64,000 nt of DNA from Brachybacterium massiliense. GTDB taxonomy: Bacteria; Actinomycetota; Actinomycetes; Actinomycetales; Dermabacteraceae. Below, one piece after another: positions 33,538-43,543 of the stretch. The stretch covers positions 62,001 to 126,000 of the forward strand of contig NZ_FXXB01000004.1 of assembly GCF_900184245.1 (NCBI RefSeq), in the 5' to 3' direction. The notes below the pieces were generated by a model, which was not told where the DNA came from, searched no databases, and saw only the letters and a program-made list of their open reading frames with translations. The translations under genes and the position numbers were made by a program. Numbering within the stretch: the stretch's first letter is position 1; the number at the start of each line of letters is the position of its first letter.

Positions 33538-34863
33538 TCAGGCCTGGTCGGGGGTCTGGTGGGTGGAGGCGGAGCCGTCGCCGAGCACGAGGCGGGGAGT
33601 GCCGGCCCAGTGCGCGGCGGTGGTGATGTTGCGGCCGTCCACGATCAGCTTCACCCCGGGCATGTCGGCGGCGCTGATCTCCCGGTACTCGGGATGGTTG
33701 GTCTGGACGATCACCAGGTCCGCGCTCTCACCGATCCGGTAGGGCTCCCAGCCGAAGCCGCGCAGCTCGTCCTCGTCGTAGAAGGTGTCGTGGACCGCGA
33801 CGTCCGCGCCGTGCTCGCGCAGCGCCTCGACCACCGGGAACACTCCCGAGAACGCGGTCTCCTTCACCCCGGCCCGGTACGAGGCTCCCAGCACCACGGC
33901 CTTCATGCCCTGCAGATCGCCCAGCAGGTTCGCGGCCCGCTCCACGAGCTTCGCCGGCACCGACGCGTTCAGGGTGCGGGCGGTGCGGACCGTCTGCGCG
34001 AGCGGATCGGTCGAGAGGTACAGACGCGGGTAGACCGGGATGCAGTGCCCGCCCACCGCGATGCCGGGCTGATGGATGTGCGAGTAGGGCTGCGAGTTGC
34101 TGGCTTCGATCACCTTGTACACGTCGATGCCGTTGTCCTGCGCGAACAGCGCGAACTCGTTCGCCAGGCCGATGTTCACATCCCGGTAGGTGGTCTCGGC
34201 GAGCTTCGCCAGCTCCGACGCCTCCGGAGAGCCCAGATCCCACACCCCGTTGGGCTGGTGCAGGTCCGGGCGCTCTTCGAAGCTCAGCGCCGACTCGTAG
34301 AACTCCCGGGCCCGCCGCGAGCCCTCTTCACTGAGCGCACCGATCAGCTTGGGGTACTTGCGCAGGTCCTCGAACACCCGGCCCGTCAGCACCCGCTCGG
34401 GGGAGAACACCGCGAAGAAGTCCTTCGACTCCTTCAGCCCCGAGATCTCCTCGATCATCGGCACGAAACGACCCCGCAGCGTCCCCACCGGCAGCGTCGT
34501 CTCGTAGGACACCAGCGTGCCCGGGCTCAGGTGCTCGGCCAGCGAGCGCGTGGCGGCGTCCATCCAGGCGAAGTCCGGCTCCCAGGACGCATCGTCCACG
34601 AACAGCGGCACCACGATCACCACCGCGTCCGCGCCCGGGATCGCCTCGGCATAGTCCGTGGTCGCACGGAGCTTCCCCGCAGGGACGAGCTCGGAGAGCT
34701 TCTCCTGCAGCTGCGCCTCGCCCGGGAATGGCTCCGTGGCCTGGTTGATCAGCTCCACCTGACGGGGATTGACATCGACTCCGACCACCTCGTGACCGGC
34801 ATCAGCGAACTGCACCGCCAGCGGCAGTCCGATCTTCCCCAGGGCGACAACAGCAGTCTTCAA
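33538..34863 (-). CDS. UDP-N-acetyl-hexosamine 6-dehydrogenase (WecC/WbpA type)
   Basis: A 441-aa nucleotide-sugar dehydrogenase that oxidises C6 of UDP-ManNAc or UDP-GlcNAc to the uronic acid using two NAD. Rossmann start VVALGKIGLPLAVQFADAG at 5-23, FSPERVLTG at 153-161, AETTYRDVNIGLANEFA, and catalytic C274 in AVGGHCIPVYP. It starts with TTG 34863 behind GAGGAGG at ideal spacing. It heads the minus-strand operon with DUF2304 and DUF6541. Whether the substrate is the ManNAc product of the epimerase or UDP-GlcNAc feeding the WlbA-like enzyme cannot be decided from sequence; both fit the locus. Confidence 0.9.
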   Translation of the reverse strand: MKTAVVALGKIGLPLAVQFADAGHEVVGVDVNPRQVELINQATEPFPGEAQLQEKLSELVPAGKLRATTDYAEAIPGADAVVIVVPLFVDDASWEPDFAWMDAATRSLAEHLSPGTLVSYETTLPVGTLRGRFVPMIEEISGLKESKDFFAVFSPERVLTGRVFEDLRKYPKLIGALSEEGSRRAREFYESALSFEERPDLHQPNGVWDLGSPEASELAKLAETTYRDVNIGLANEFALFAQDNGIDVYKVIEASNSQPYSHIHQPGIAVGGHCIPVYPRLYLSTDPLAQTVRTARTLNASVPAKLVERAANLLGDLQGMKAVVLGASYRAGVKETAFSGVFPVVEALREHGADVAVHDTFYDEDELRGFGWEPYRIGESADLVIVQTNHPEYREISAADMPGVKLIVDGRNITTAAHWAGTPRLVLGDGSASTHQTPDQA

Positions 34864-35030
34864 CTCGGCTCCTCCTCGTGGGGCACCTCTCGGTGCCGCA
34901 TGCGCGTCGGTGACCACCAGGGGCGGCCCACCGTGACAGGGTATCCTCATCGGCCATCGCGGAACCCGTGCCCCGCGGCACGCTGCCATCGGTGATCTCA
35001 CGTCCGACCGGCACCCCAGGAGGAGAGCCC

Positions 35031-35750
35031 TTGAGCACGTCCGATCCTGCCCCCGAGCAGCCCGACGCGCTGTCGTCCCCCGGATCCGACACCACCTGGT
35101 TCGTGGTCCCTCTGTTCAACGAGGGGCAGGTCGTGGGGGACGTCATCCGTGACCTGCGCACCCGCTACCCGCTGGTGGTGTGCGTGGACGACGGCAGCGA
35201 GGACGACTCGGCCCGGATCGCCGAGGAGGCCGGCGCCGTGGTGGTGCGCCACCCCTACAACATGGGTCAGGGTGCCGCGCTGAAGACCGGGATCGACTAC
35301 GCCCTGCGCGATGCGGCCATGCGCCAGGTGGTGACCTTCGACTCGGACGGCCAGCATCGGGTCGACGACGCCGCCGCGATGATCGCCACGCGTGAGGAGA
35401 AGGGCGTGGACATCGTCCTGGGCTCCCGCTTCCTCGATGACCGCACCCGGCCGGGCCTGCTGAAGCGGGCCGTGCTGCGCGGCGCGGTGCTCTACACCAA
35501 CCTCACCTCGGGCGTGAAGCTCACCGACGCCCACAACGGCCTGCGGGTGCTGGGGCGCGAGGCGTGCGAGAAGATCGCCATCGAGCAGAACCGGATGGCG
35601 CACGCCTCCGAGATCGTCGAGGAGATCGGCCGGCACCGCTTCACCGTCGCCGAGCACCCCGTGCACATCATCTACACCGACTACTCCCGGTCCAAGGGGC
35701 AGCCCCTGCTGAACTCGGTCAACATCGTGATCGACATGCTGTTCCGCTGA
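35031..35750 (+). CDS. GT2 polyprenyl-phosphate sugar synthase-like glycosyltransferase
   Basis: A 239-aa family-2 transferase with the GT-A core: FVVPLFNEGQVVGDVI, CVDDGSEDDSARIA, HPYNMGQGAALKTGIDYAL and the DXD-type TFDSDGQH, then LGSRFLDD. This matches dolichyl/polyprenyl-phosphate hexose synthases (GtrB-like) lacking membrane helices. It starts with TTG 35031 preceded by AGGAGGA. The partner DUF2304 and DUF6541 genes lie divergently at 33533 and 33114, so all three parts of a lipid-linked sugar module are within 4.6 kb. Confidence 0.9.
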   Translation: MSTSDPAPEQPDALSSPGSDTTWFVVPLFNEGQVVGDVIRDLRTRYPLVVCVDDGSEDDSARIAEEAGAVVVRHPYNMGQGAALKTGIDYALRDAAMRQVVTFDSDGQHRVDDAAAMIATREEKGVDIVLGSRFLDDRTRPGLLKRAVLRGAVLYTNLTSGVKLTDAHNGLRVLGREACEKIAIEQNRMAHASEIVEEIGRHRFTVAEHPVHIIYTDYSRSKGQPLLNSVNIVIDMLFR

Positions 35751-35762
35751 CGGACTCCGCAT

Positions 35763-35793
35763 CCCCGCCGCACGGCCTCACTCCGCGGCGGGG
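35763..35793. terminator. bidirectional hairpin terminator
   Basis: CCCCGCCGC (35763-35771) pairs with GCGGCGGGG (35785-35793). It lies after the GT2 stop and overlaps the last codons of the convergent LCP gene. Confidence 0.65.
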
Positions 35794-37040
35794 ACCTCCG
35801 CGGAGCCGTCCGCGACGGCCTCGAAGAAAGCGGCGATCTCGGCATCGTCGGTGAGGATCGCGACGCCCGAGTGCTTGGTCTGGTACTCCGGGTTCTCCAC
35901 GGGGATGCTGAGCGTGCCGCCCGAGTTCATGGCGGAGCGGGCGGTCAGCGCCATCCGGCCCACGTCCACGATGCCGGTGCCCTCGCTCGTGGTCAGCGCC
36001 TCCGAACCGGCCCCCGCCATCTGGACCTGGTTGACCGGGTTCAGGAGCACCGCCGGGGAGGTGGCCCGGTCCATCAGCGCCCCCACGAACTGCTGCTGGC
36101 GCTGCTGCCGGCCGATATCCGCGGTGGGGTCGAAGTAACGGGCGCGCACGAAGGCCAGCGCCTGCTCGCCGCCCACGTCATGGCAGCCCTCGGTCATCAC
36201 CAGCCCCGAGCGCTCGTCGTCGACGTCGCGGTCGATGCACAGGTTCACATGGCCCACCGCGTCGACCACCTGCGCCACCCCGTCGAATCCCACCTCGACG
36301 TAGTGGTCGATGGTCAGGCCCGTGAACTGCTCGACGGTCTCGACCAGCAGGGGCGCTCCGCCGAAGGCGTAGGCGGCGTTGAGCTTGTAGCCGCCGTGCC
36401 CGGGGATGTCCACGAGGGTGTCGCGGGGAAGGGAGATCAGGTAGCTGTTCCCGCCGGGGGCCTTGTGCAGGAGCATGATCGTGTCGGTGCGGGCGCCGGC
36501 GGTGCCGTCGTCCGCGACGGACTCCCCGTCGCGACGGTCCGAGCCGGCGATCAGGTAGGTGGTCCCGGGCGTGTTCTCCGCTCCGGAGAGCGCCTCGACA
36601 TGCTCGATGCGGCTGTCGGCCCACAGGCCGAGCCCTGCTCCCCAGCCGAGCACGAGCACCAGCACCAGCGCGAGCAGCGTGGCGCCCAGCCGCAGCGGGC
36701 GCGGCACCCGGGAGCGGCGCCTGCGGGAGCGTGCGGGCGCGGGAGCCTGCTCGGGATGATCCCACTGGGGGTGGGCCGGCTGCGCGCTCTCGCCGTAGGG
36801 GGGATCCCACTGGGGGTGGGCCGGCTGCGCGCTCTCGCCGTAGGGGGAGCGGGGGCTCTGCGCGGACGGGTGCTGCTCCGCCCGCGGCAGCGGGCGCGTC
36901 GGCGCCGGCTCCGAGGCGGAGGAGCGCGGTGCGGAGCGGCGGGGGAGCGGGCGAGCGCTCCCGCCTGCGCGTGCGCGATGTCCATGGGGGCGGCGCGGCC
37001 CTCCGGGGCGCGGGGAGCGTGGCGGCGGCATATCGCTCAC
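35778..37040 (-). CDS. LytR-CpsA-Psr (LCP) family glycopolymer ligase
   Basis: A 420-aa membrane-anchored enzyme of the family that transfers lipid-linked glycopolymers to peptidoglycan. Residues 1-110 are a disordered cytoplasmic tail rich in P and R containing a 15-residue tandem repeat (PYGESAQPAHPQWD twice). One transmembrane helix follows (LGATLLALVLVLVLGWGAGLGL). The extracellular LCP domain shows TYLIAGSDRRDGES, ARTDTIMLLHKAPGG, SLPRDTLVDIPG, KLNAAYAFGG and AFVRARYFD, with the conserved arginine/aspartate set. Start is a GTG with no closer competitor. Its presence in this locus suggests the polymer made here is attached to the wall. Confidence 0.93.
   Translation of the reverse strand: MSDMPPPRSPRPGGPRRPHGHRARAGGSARPLPRRSAPRSSASEPAPTRPLPRAEQHPSAQSPRSPYGESAQPAHPQWDPPYGESAQPAHPQWDHPEQAPAPARSRRRRSRVPRPLRLGATLLALVLVLVLGWGAGLGLWADSRIEHVEALSGAENTPGTTYLIAGSDRRDGESVADDGTAGARTDTIMLLHKAPGGNSYLISLPRDTLVDIPGHGGYKLNAAYAFGGAPLLVETVEQFTGLTIDHYVEVGFDGVAQVVDAVGHVNLCIDRDVDDERSGLVMTEGCHDVGGEQALAFVRARYFDPTADIGRQQRQQQFVGALMDRATSPAVLLNPVNQVQMAGAGSEALTTSEGTGIVDVGRMALTARSAMNSGGTLSIPVENPEYQTKHSGVAILTDDAEIAAFFEAVADGSAEVPAAE
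36758..36847 (-). repeat. 45-bp tandem repeat, two copies, in the LCP gene
   Basis: Units 36758-36802 and 36803-36847 are nearly identical and in frame; each encodes 15 residues of the proline-rich cytoplasmic tail. Copy number could vary without breaking the gene. Confidence 0.8.
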
Positions 37041-37252
37041 AGCTGTCTCCTTCCGGCGGGGCCGTGCGGTCTCGGGCAGGGGTGCGCACGGTGCGGAGGA
37101 GGACCCTCGGTGCGTGCGGCGCTCGTCAGGGTAGCGGGCCGGGAGCCCCCGGCGCGCCCTCTGCGCGGTGGAACGGGGCGGATCCCGCGAACCTCCCGAG
37201 AACCTTCACACCCCGGTCATCGTGGCTGCCGGATCGGCCGTGGTCGTCTCCG

Positions 37253-37258
37253 TACACT
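37253..37258 (+). promoter_or_regulatory. -10 box TACACT for the galactofuran operon
   Basis: TACACT in the 264-base divergent gap upstream of the GT2 gene (GTG 37305). No convincing -35 was seen; the remainder of the gap holds nothing else I can support. Confidence 0.4.
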
Positions 37259-37304
37259 GGGGCAGGCACCGCCTCGGCGGCACGGACCAGCAGCAGGAGA
37301 CGCA

Positions 37305-38312
37305 GTGAACCATTCCGCACCAGCGGGCGATACGACGCCGCAGGAGAGCACCGCTCATCCCGACGCCGCCTCGGCACGGGTGGTCGCCGTCGTGGTGACC
37401 TACAACCGCGAGACCCTGCTCGAGGAATGCCTGGACGGCCTCGCCGCGCAGGAGCGCCGGCCCGATGCGGTCGTGGTCATCGACAACGCCTCCACCGACG
37501 GCAGCGGGCGCGTCGCCGACGAGCACCCCCTCGCGGCGGACGTGGTCCACCTGCGCCGCAACGTCGGCGGCGCCGGCGGTTTCGCCGCCGGGATCGCCCG
37601 CGCGATCATGCGCCACGACGCGGACTGGGTGTGGGTGATGGACGACGACACCATCCCGCGGCCGGGCGCGCTGGCCGCGCTGCTGGACTCCCTCGAGGCC
37701 TCCCCGGTGCGGCTGAGCGTGCTGAGCTCGCGCGCCGTCTGGATCGACGGCCGCGATCATCCCATGAACACCCAGCGCACCCGCCGCGACGCGAGCGCCC
37801 AGGAGAAGCGCGACGCCGCCCGCGCCGGCGGCCGCCCGATCCGCACCGCGAGCTATGTCTCCGCGCTGCTGAACGCACAGGACGTGCGCCGCCTCGGCCT
37901 GCCCTATGCCGACTACTTCATCTGGTCCGACGACTTCGAGCACACCGGGCGCCTGCTGCGCCGCGGCCGCGGCCTCCACGTGCCCGCCTCGATCGTCGAG
38001 CACCGCACCGCCCAGTTCGGCAACGCCCAGTCCCACCCGGGCTCGCGCTTCTACTACGACGTGCGCAACCGCCTCTGGGCGCTGCTGCGCACCTCCTCCT
38101 TCACCCCGCTCGAGCGGATCCTGCACGGAGGCGCGACGGCGCTGGGCTGGCTGCGACTGCTCGTCCGTCACCGCGGAGACCTGCTCGGTGTGGGGCTGCG
38201 CGGCCTGTTTGCCGCCCTGCGGCGGGGACCGCGGCCCTCGGCGACCGTGCTCCAGGCCGACGGCGACGCCGCGGCGGACGTCCGCGCGATCGAACGGGCG
38301 GCCGGGCGGTGA
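37305..38312 (+). CDS. GT2 glycosyltransferase, GlfT1-like
   Basis: A 335-aa family-2 transferase with VVAVVVTYNRETLLEECLDG near the start, VVVIDNASTDGSG, LRRNVGGAGGFAAGIARA and the metal-binding WVMDDDTIPRPG. FIWSDDFEHTGRL and the YDVRNRLW segment match rhamnosyl/galactofuranosyl transferases of the GlfT1/WbbL type. Two genes downstream are UDP-galactopyranose mutase and a GlfT2-like polymerase, so a role as initiating galactofuranosyltransferase is likely. GTG 37305 has CAGGAG upstream. The next GT2 gene overlaps its stop by four bases. Confidence 0.87.
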   Translation: MNHSAPAGDTTPQESTAHPDAASARVVAVVVTYNRETLLEECLDGLAAQERRPDAVVVIDNASTDGSGRVADEHPLAADVVHLRRNVGGAGGFAAGIARAIMRHDADWVWVMDDDTIPRPGALAALLDSLEASPVRLSVLSSRAVWIDGRDHPMNTQRTRRDASAQEKRDAARAGGRPIRTASYVSALLNAQDVRRLGLPYADYFIWSDDFEHTGRLLRRGRGLHVPASIVEHRTAQFGNAQSHPGSRFYYDVRNRLWALLRTSSFTPLERILHGGATALGWLRLLVRHRGDLLGVGLRGLFAALRRGPRPSATVLQADGDAAADVRAIERAAGR

Positions 38313-39190
38313 CGACTCCCTCACCCGGGCACGCCGCCGGAGGGTTCCCGCGGTTCGCCGTGCTGATGCCGCTGTGGGGGAGGGACCTCCCCGACCGCTT
38401 CGAGCTCGCCCTGACCTCCGCCACCCTGGGGCAGCGGCAGCGCCCGGACCTGCTGATCCTCACCATCGACGGGCCGCTGCCTCCGGGGCTGGAGGCGATC
38501 GTCGAACGCGTCGCGAACGGCGAGTTCGGCCGCGCGGAGGTGCTTCGCCACGACGACCATCGCGGAGTCGCCGCAGCGCTGCAGGACGGGCTGGAGACCA
38601 GCCCCTACGACCTGGTCGCCCGGGCGGACGCCGATGACATCTGCCGCCCGGACCGCTTCGCCCTGCAGATCCCGCGGATGGAGCGGGAAGGGCTGGACCT
38701 GCTGGGCAGCGCGATGCGGGAATTCAGCGACCGCATCGCCCCCGGCACCGGGCCGCTGCGCACGCGCCCCCTCGAGCACGAGGAGATCGTGCGCTACCTG
38801 CCCTACCACAGCCCCTTCCATCACCCCACCGTGGTGCTCAGGCGCTCGGTGGCGCTCGCCGTCGGCGGCTACCGGGATCTCCCGCTGCTCGAGGACTACT
38901 GGCTGTGGGAGCGGATGATGCTGGGCGGCGCGCGGATGGGCAACCTGCCCGAGGTGCTCGTGGACTATCGCGTCGACGAGGAGCTCTTCGCCCGGCGCGG
39001 CGGGGGGAAGCTGTATGCGAGCGACGTGCGCCTGCAGTGGCGGATGCTGCGCGACCGGGTGCTGAGCCCGGGCCACTTCCTGCGCAACCTGGTGATCCGG
39101 GCCGCCTACCGCTTCTCCCCGGGCTGGGTGCGGCGGGTGGGCTACCGCCGCTTCGTCGAGCGCAGCGTGCCGCCGGAGAGGGCCTCATGA
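38309..39190 (+). CDS. GT2 glycosyltransferase
   Basis: A 293-aa family-2 enzyme: FAVLMPLWGRDLPDRFELAL, ILTIDGPLPPGLE, DHRGVAAALQDGLE and the DXD region VARADADDICRPDRF. A later LLEDYWLWERMM block is typical of small transferases resembling WcaA/galactosyltransferases in capsule clusters. The C-terminus is basic and amphipathic, suggesting peripheral membrane contact. GTG 38309 overlaps the upstream stop. Donor and acceptor are unknown; position between GlfT1-like and Glf suggests it works on the same polymer. Confidence 0.86.
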   Translation: MTTPSPGHAAGGFPRFAVLMPLWGRDLPDRFELALTSATLGQRQRPDLLILTIDGPLPPGLEAIVERVANGEFGRAEVLRHDDHRGVAAALQDGLETSPYDLVARADADDICRPDRFALQIPRMEREGLDLLGSAMREFSDRIAPGTGPLRTRPLEHEEIVRYLPYHSPFHHPTVVLRRSVALAVGGYRDLPLLEDYWLWERMMLGGARMGNLPEVLVDYRVDEELFARRGGGKLYASDVRLQWRMLRDRVLSPGHFLRNLVIRAAYRFSPGWVRRVGYRRFVERSVPPERAS

Positions 39191-40462
<1,272 letters not shown>

Positions 40463-40522
40463 GCAGTCCGCCCCTCCGTGCGAGGGACGACCGATCGACG
40501 CCTACGAGGAGCCCCACCGCCC

Positions 40523-42613
40523 ATGAACGCCACCGCCACCGCCGAGTCGACGAGCCCGACCGCCCCTGCGCAGAGGATCCTGCAGCGGCTGATCCTCCCG
40601 GCCGAGGTCTCGCCCGACATCGTCCCGCTGTACATCGAGGCGGAGGAGGCCCATTCGCGGGCCTCGAGCGGCTCGCTCGGGCTGCGGGGTGAGGGCCTCT
40701 CCTCCTCCCGCGCCGAGGAGGAGACGGTCAAGAGCACGTCGGCGCGCACGCGCGTCGACGTCAACGAGCTCAGCGAGCGGTACTCCGTGCGCATCCCCGC
40801 GCATTCGATGCGTTCCTTCGGCACGTACTTCAACGCGTTCCCGGCGAGCTACTGGCGGCGCTGGACCCCGGTGCGGAAGATCCGCCTGAGCGTGCGCACC
40901 GTCGGCAGCGGCCAGCTCGTGGTGATGCGCTCGACCGCGCGCGGCAGCCTGCAGCGCCACACCACGCTCGACATCACCGCCGACGGCCAGCAGACCGTGG
41001 ATCTGCCGCTGATCGCGTTCGGCGACGGCGGCTGGTACTGGTTCGATGCGTACGCCGGCGACGAGGACTTCGTGATCCTCAGCGCGGAGTGGACGGCGGA
41101 TGCCGACCTCGCGCGCACCGAGGGCACGTTCTCCATCGCGATGACCACGATGAACAAGGTCGAGTACTGCCTCGAGAACATCCGCACCGTGGCCGAGGCG
41201 CCGGCGCTGCGCGAGCTGCTGGACGTCATGTACGTCGTCGATCAGGGCTCTGACCGGCTGAACGATCATCCCGAGGAGCTCGCCCCGCTGCAGGAGGCGC
41301 TCGGCGCGCAGCTCGAGGTCATCGAGCAGGGCAACATCGGCGGCTCGGGCGGCTTCTCCCGCGGCATGTACGAGGCCTCGACCTCCGGCTCCGCCACCTA
41401 CGTCATCAACTGCGACGACGACATCGTCATCGAGCCCGAGTCCCTGCTGCGCATGGTGACCTTCGCCGACTTCGCGACCCGCCCCACCCTCGTCGGCGCC
41501 CACATGTTCGACCTGAACAACCGCTCGGTGCTGCACGCCTTCGGCGAGATCGTGGACCCGTGGACGATCCAGCCCGCGCTGCCCACCTCGGCGCCCGAGA
41601 TGCAGCACGACTTCGCCCAGGAGACACTGCGTTCGACCCCGTGGCTGCACCGCCGCACCGACGTGGACTACAACGGCTGGTGGACCTGCCTGATCCCCAC
41701 CGAGACGGTGCGCGCGATCGGCCTGAGCCTGCCGGTGTTCATCAAGTGGGATGACACCGAGTACGGCCTGCGCGCCCGCCGCCACGGCTACCCGACGGTC
41801 TCCCTGCCCGGCGCGGCCGTCTGGCACGTCACCTGGGCGGACAAGAACGACGCCCTCGACTGGCAGGTCTACTTCCACGAGCGCAACCGCATCATCACCG
41901 CGCTGCTGCACTCGCACTACGAGCGCGGCGGCGGCGTGCTGGGCGAGTCCCAGTCGATCGACATCAAGCACCTCATCTCGATGCAGTACTACACGGAGCG
42001 GGCGCGCCTGAAGGCCCAGGCCGACGTGCTGCGCGGACCGGACTACCTGCACGGCGCGATCGGCACGACCCTGCCGCAGCTGCGCGAGATGGTGGCGGAG
42101 TTCGACGACTCCTCCGCGAAGGAGGGAGCGGAGTCCTTCCCGGCGGTGCGTCGCGAGCGGCTGCCGCGCAAGGGCCGCGAGATGCGCGCCCCGCACCGCG
42201 CCCTGCTGCCCGCCTGGACGCTGAAGATGATGATGCGCCAGGTCGCCGCCCCGACCACAGAGCTCTCCCGCGAGCACCCGCAGGCGGAGATCGCCCACCA
42301 GGACGCCAAGTGGTGGAGGCTCAGCCGCTACGACAGCGCCGTGGTCTCGAACGCCGAGGGCACCAAGGCCGCCTGGTACAAGCGCGACCCCGAGAAGGTC
42401 CGCGGGATGCTGGTGGAGACGCTCCGCACCCACGCGGCGCTGCTGATGCAGTGGAACAGCCTGCGCGAGACCTACCGCGAGGCGGCCGAGAGGATCACCT
42501 CCTTCGAGGCCTGGGAGCGGACCTTCGCCGAGAACCCGGCGCCGGTGCGTCCGCAGGATGAGGCCAGGAGCGCGACCGCGAGCTCCGGCGGCTCCGGGGG
42601 CACCGCGGCGTGA
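40523..42613 (+). CDS. glfT2: galactofuranosyltransferase GlfT2-like
   Basis: A 696-aa protein with the multi-domain layout of mycobacterial GlfT2, the processive enzyme building the galactan. An N-terminal beta-sandwich domain (about 85-205; RTVGSGQLVVMRST, WYWFDAYAGDEDFVILSAEW) precedes the GT-A core (~205-450) with MTTMNKVEYCLENI, IGGSGGFSRGMYEA and metal-binding D298-D300 in NCDDDIVIE. IKWDDTEYGLR near 408 and AVWHVTWADK near 433 correspond to catalytic regions. The C-terminal helical part (~450-660) carries the basic membrane-contact surface. ATG 40523 has GAGGAG upstream. The exporter permease gene overlaps the stop. Confidence 0.92.
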   Translation: MNATATAESTSPTAPAQRILQRLILPAEVSPDIVPLYIEAEEAHSRASSGSLGLRGEGLSSSRAEEETVKSTSARTRVDVNELSERYSVRIPAHSMRSFGTYFNAFPASYWRRWTPVRKIRLSVRTVGSGQLVVMRSTARGSLQRHTTLDITADGQQTVDLPLIAFGDGGWYWFDAYAGDEDFVILSAEWTADADLARTEGTFSIAMTTMNKVEYCLENIRTVAEAPALRELLDVMYVVDQGSDRLNDHPEELAPLQEALGAQLEVIEQGNIGGSGGFSRGMYEASTSGSATYVINCDDDIVIEPESLLRMVTFADFATRPTLVGAHMFDLNNRSVLHAFGEIVDPWTIQPALPTSAPEMQHDFAQETLRSTPWLHRRTDVDYNGWWTCLIPTETVRAIGLSLPVFIKWDDTEYGLRARRHGYPTVSLPGAAVWHVTWADKNDALDWQVYFHERNRIITALLHSHYERGGGVLGESQSIDIKHLISMQYYTERARLKAQADVLRGPDYLHGAIGTTLPQLREMVAEFDDSSAKEGAESFPAVRRERLPRKGREMRAPHRALLPAWTLKMMMRQVAAPTTELSREHPQAEIAHQDAKWWRLSRYDSAVVSNAEGTKAAWYKRDPEKVRGMLVETLRTHAALLMQWNSLRETYREAAERITSFEAWERTFAENPAPVRPQDEARSATASSGGSGGTAA

Positions 42614-43530
42614 GCACGACCGGGGCCGAGGGCCGGATGCCCACCCGGCAGGAGCAGGCCGCCGGCTGGCGAGCGCCCGGGCAGGACGCGGGCTGGCTGA
42701 ACCCGATCCGGGAGCGCTTCCTCCTGCGCCTGCTGGTGCGCAAGGAGCTGCGGGTGCGCTACCGCGGCAGTGCGCTGGGCATGCTGTGGAGCTACGTCAA
42801 GCCGGCGGTGCAGTTCATCGTCTTCTATATCGCGCTGGGCATCTTCCTGCAGCTGCAGCGCGACACCCCCGCCTATGCGGTGTACCTGTTCAGCGGCATC
42901 GTGGTGATCAACCTCTTCAGCGAGGTGTTCGGCAACGCCACCCGCTCGATCACCGGGAACCAGGCGCTGGTCTCCAAGATCTATCTGCCCAGCGAGCTGT
43001 TCCCCTGGGCCAGCATGATCGTCGCGCTGGTGCACTTCCTGCCCCAGCTGGTCGTGCTCGTGATCGGGGCGCTGCTGTTCGGCTGGCTGCCCTCGACCAC
43101 CGCGGCGATAGCCTTCGTGCTCGGCATCGTCATCCTGGTGGGGTTCACCATGGGGCTGGGGATGATCACCGCGGCGCTCAACGCCGCCTTCCGCGATGTC
43201 GAGAACTTCGTGGACCTCATCGTCATGGTGGCCACCTGGCTCTCCCCGGTCCTCTACCGCATCTCGATGGTCGAGGAGCAGATCGGCGGGACCCTGTGGT
43301 GGTGGGTGTACCAGCTGAACCCGCTGACGATCGTCGTCGAGCTCTTCCACACCGCGTTCTGGCGCTACTCGCGCCCCGTGGTGGAGGTCATCGACGCGGA
43401 GCCCTGGCTGCGCGCCCCGGGCGAGCCCTTCGGGCTGTGGTGGGCCGGGATGCTGATCGCGGTGGCGACCTTCGTGATCGGCACCGTGGTCTTCGAGCGC
43501 GCGAAGCGTCGCTTCGCCCAGGAACTGTGA
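42610..43530 (+). CDS. polysaccharide ABC exporter permease (Wzm type)
   Basis: A 306-aa ABC-2 permease with six hydrophobic helices. The N-terminal amphipathic segment FLLRLLVRKELRVRYRGSALGMLW is the family hallmark, followed by membrane blocks from ~65 to ~270. Proteins of this RfbD/Wzm group export completed lipid-linked polysaccharides, including the galactan precursor exporter of mycobacteria. The GTG overlaps the GlfT2-like gene's stop (GTGA) and the ATPase gene follows after 13 bases, so polymerase and exporter are in one operon. Confidence 0.93.
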   Translation: MSTTGAEGRMPTRQEQAAGWRAPGQDAGWLNPIRERFLLRLLVRKELRVRYRGSALGMLWSYVKPAVQFIVFYIALGIFLQLQRDTPAYAVYLFSGIVVINLFSEVFGNATRSITGNQALVSKIYLPSELFPWASMIVALVHFLPQLVVLVIGALLFGWLPSTTAAIAFVLGIVILVGFTMGLGMITAALNAAFRDVENFVDLIVMVATWLSPVLYRISMVEEQIGGTLWWWVYQLNPLTIVVELFHTAFWRYSRPVVEVIDAEPWLRAPGEPFGLWWAGMLIAVATFVIGTVVFERAKRRFAQEL

Positions 43531-43543
43531 GGGAGGAGAGAGC

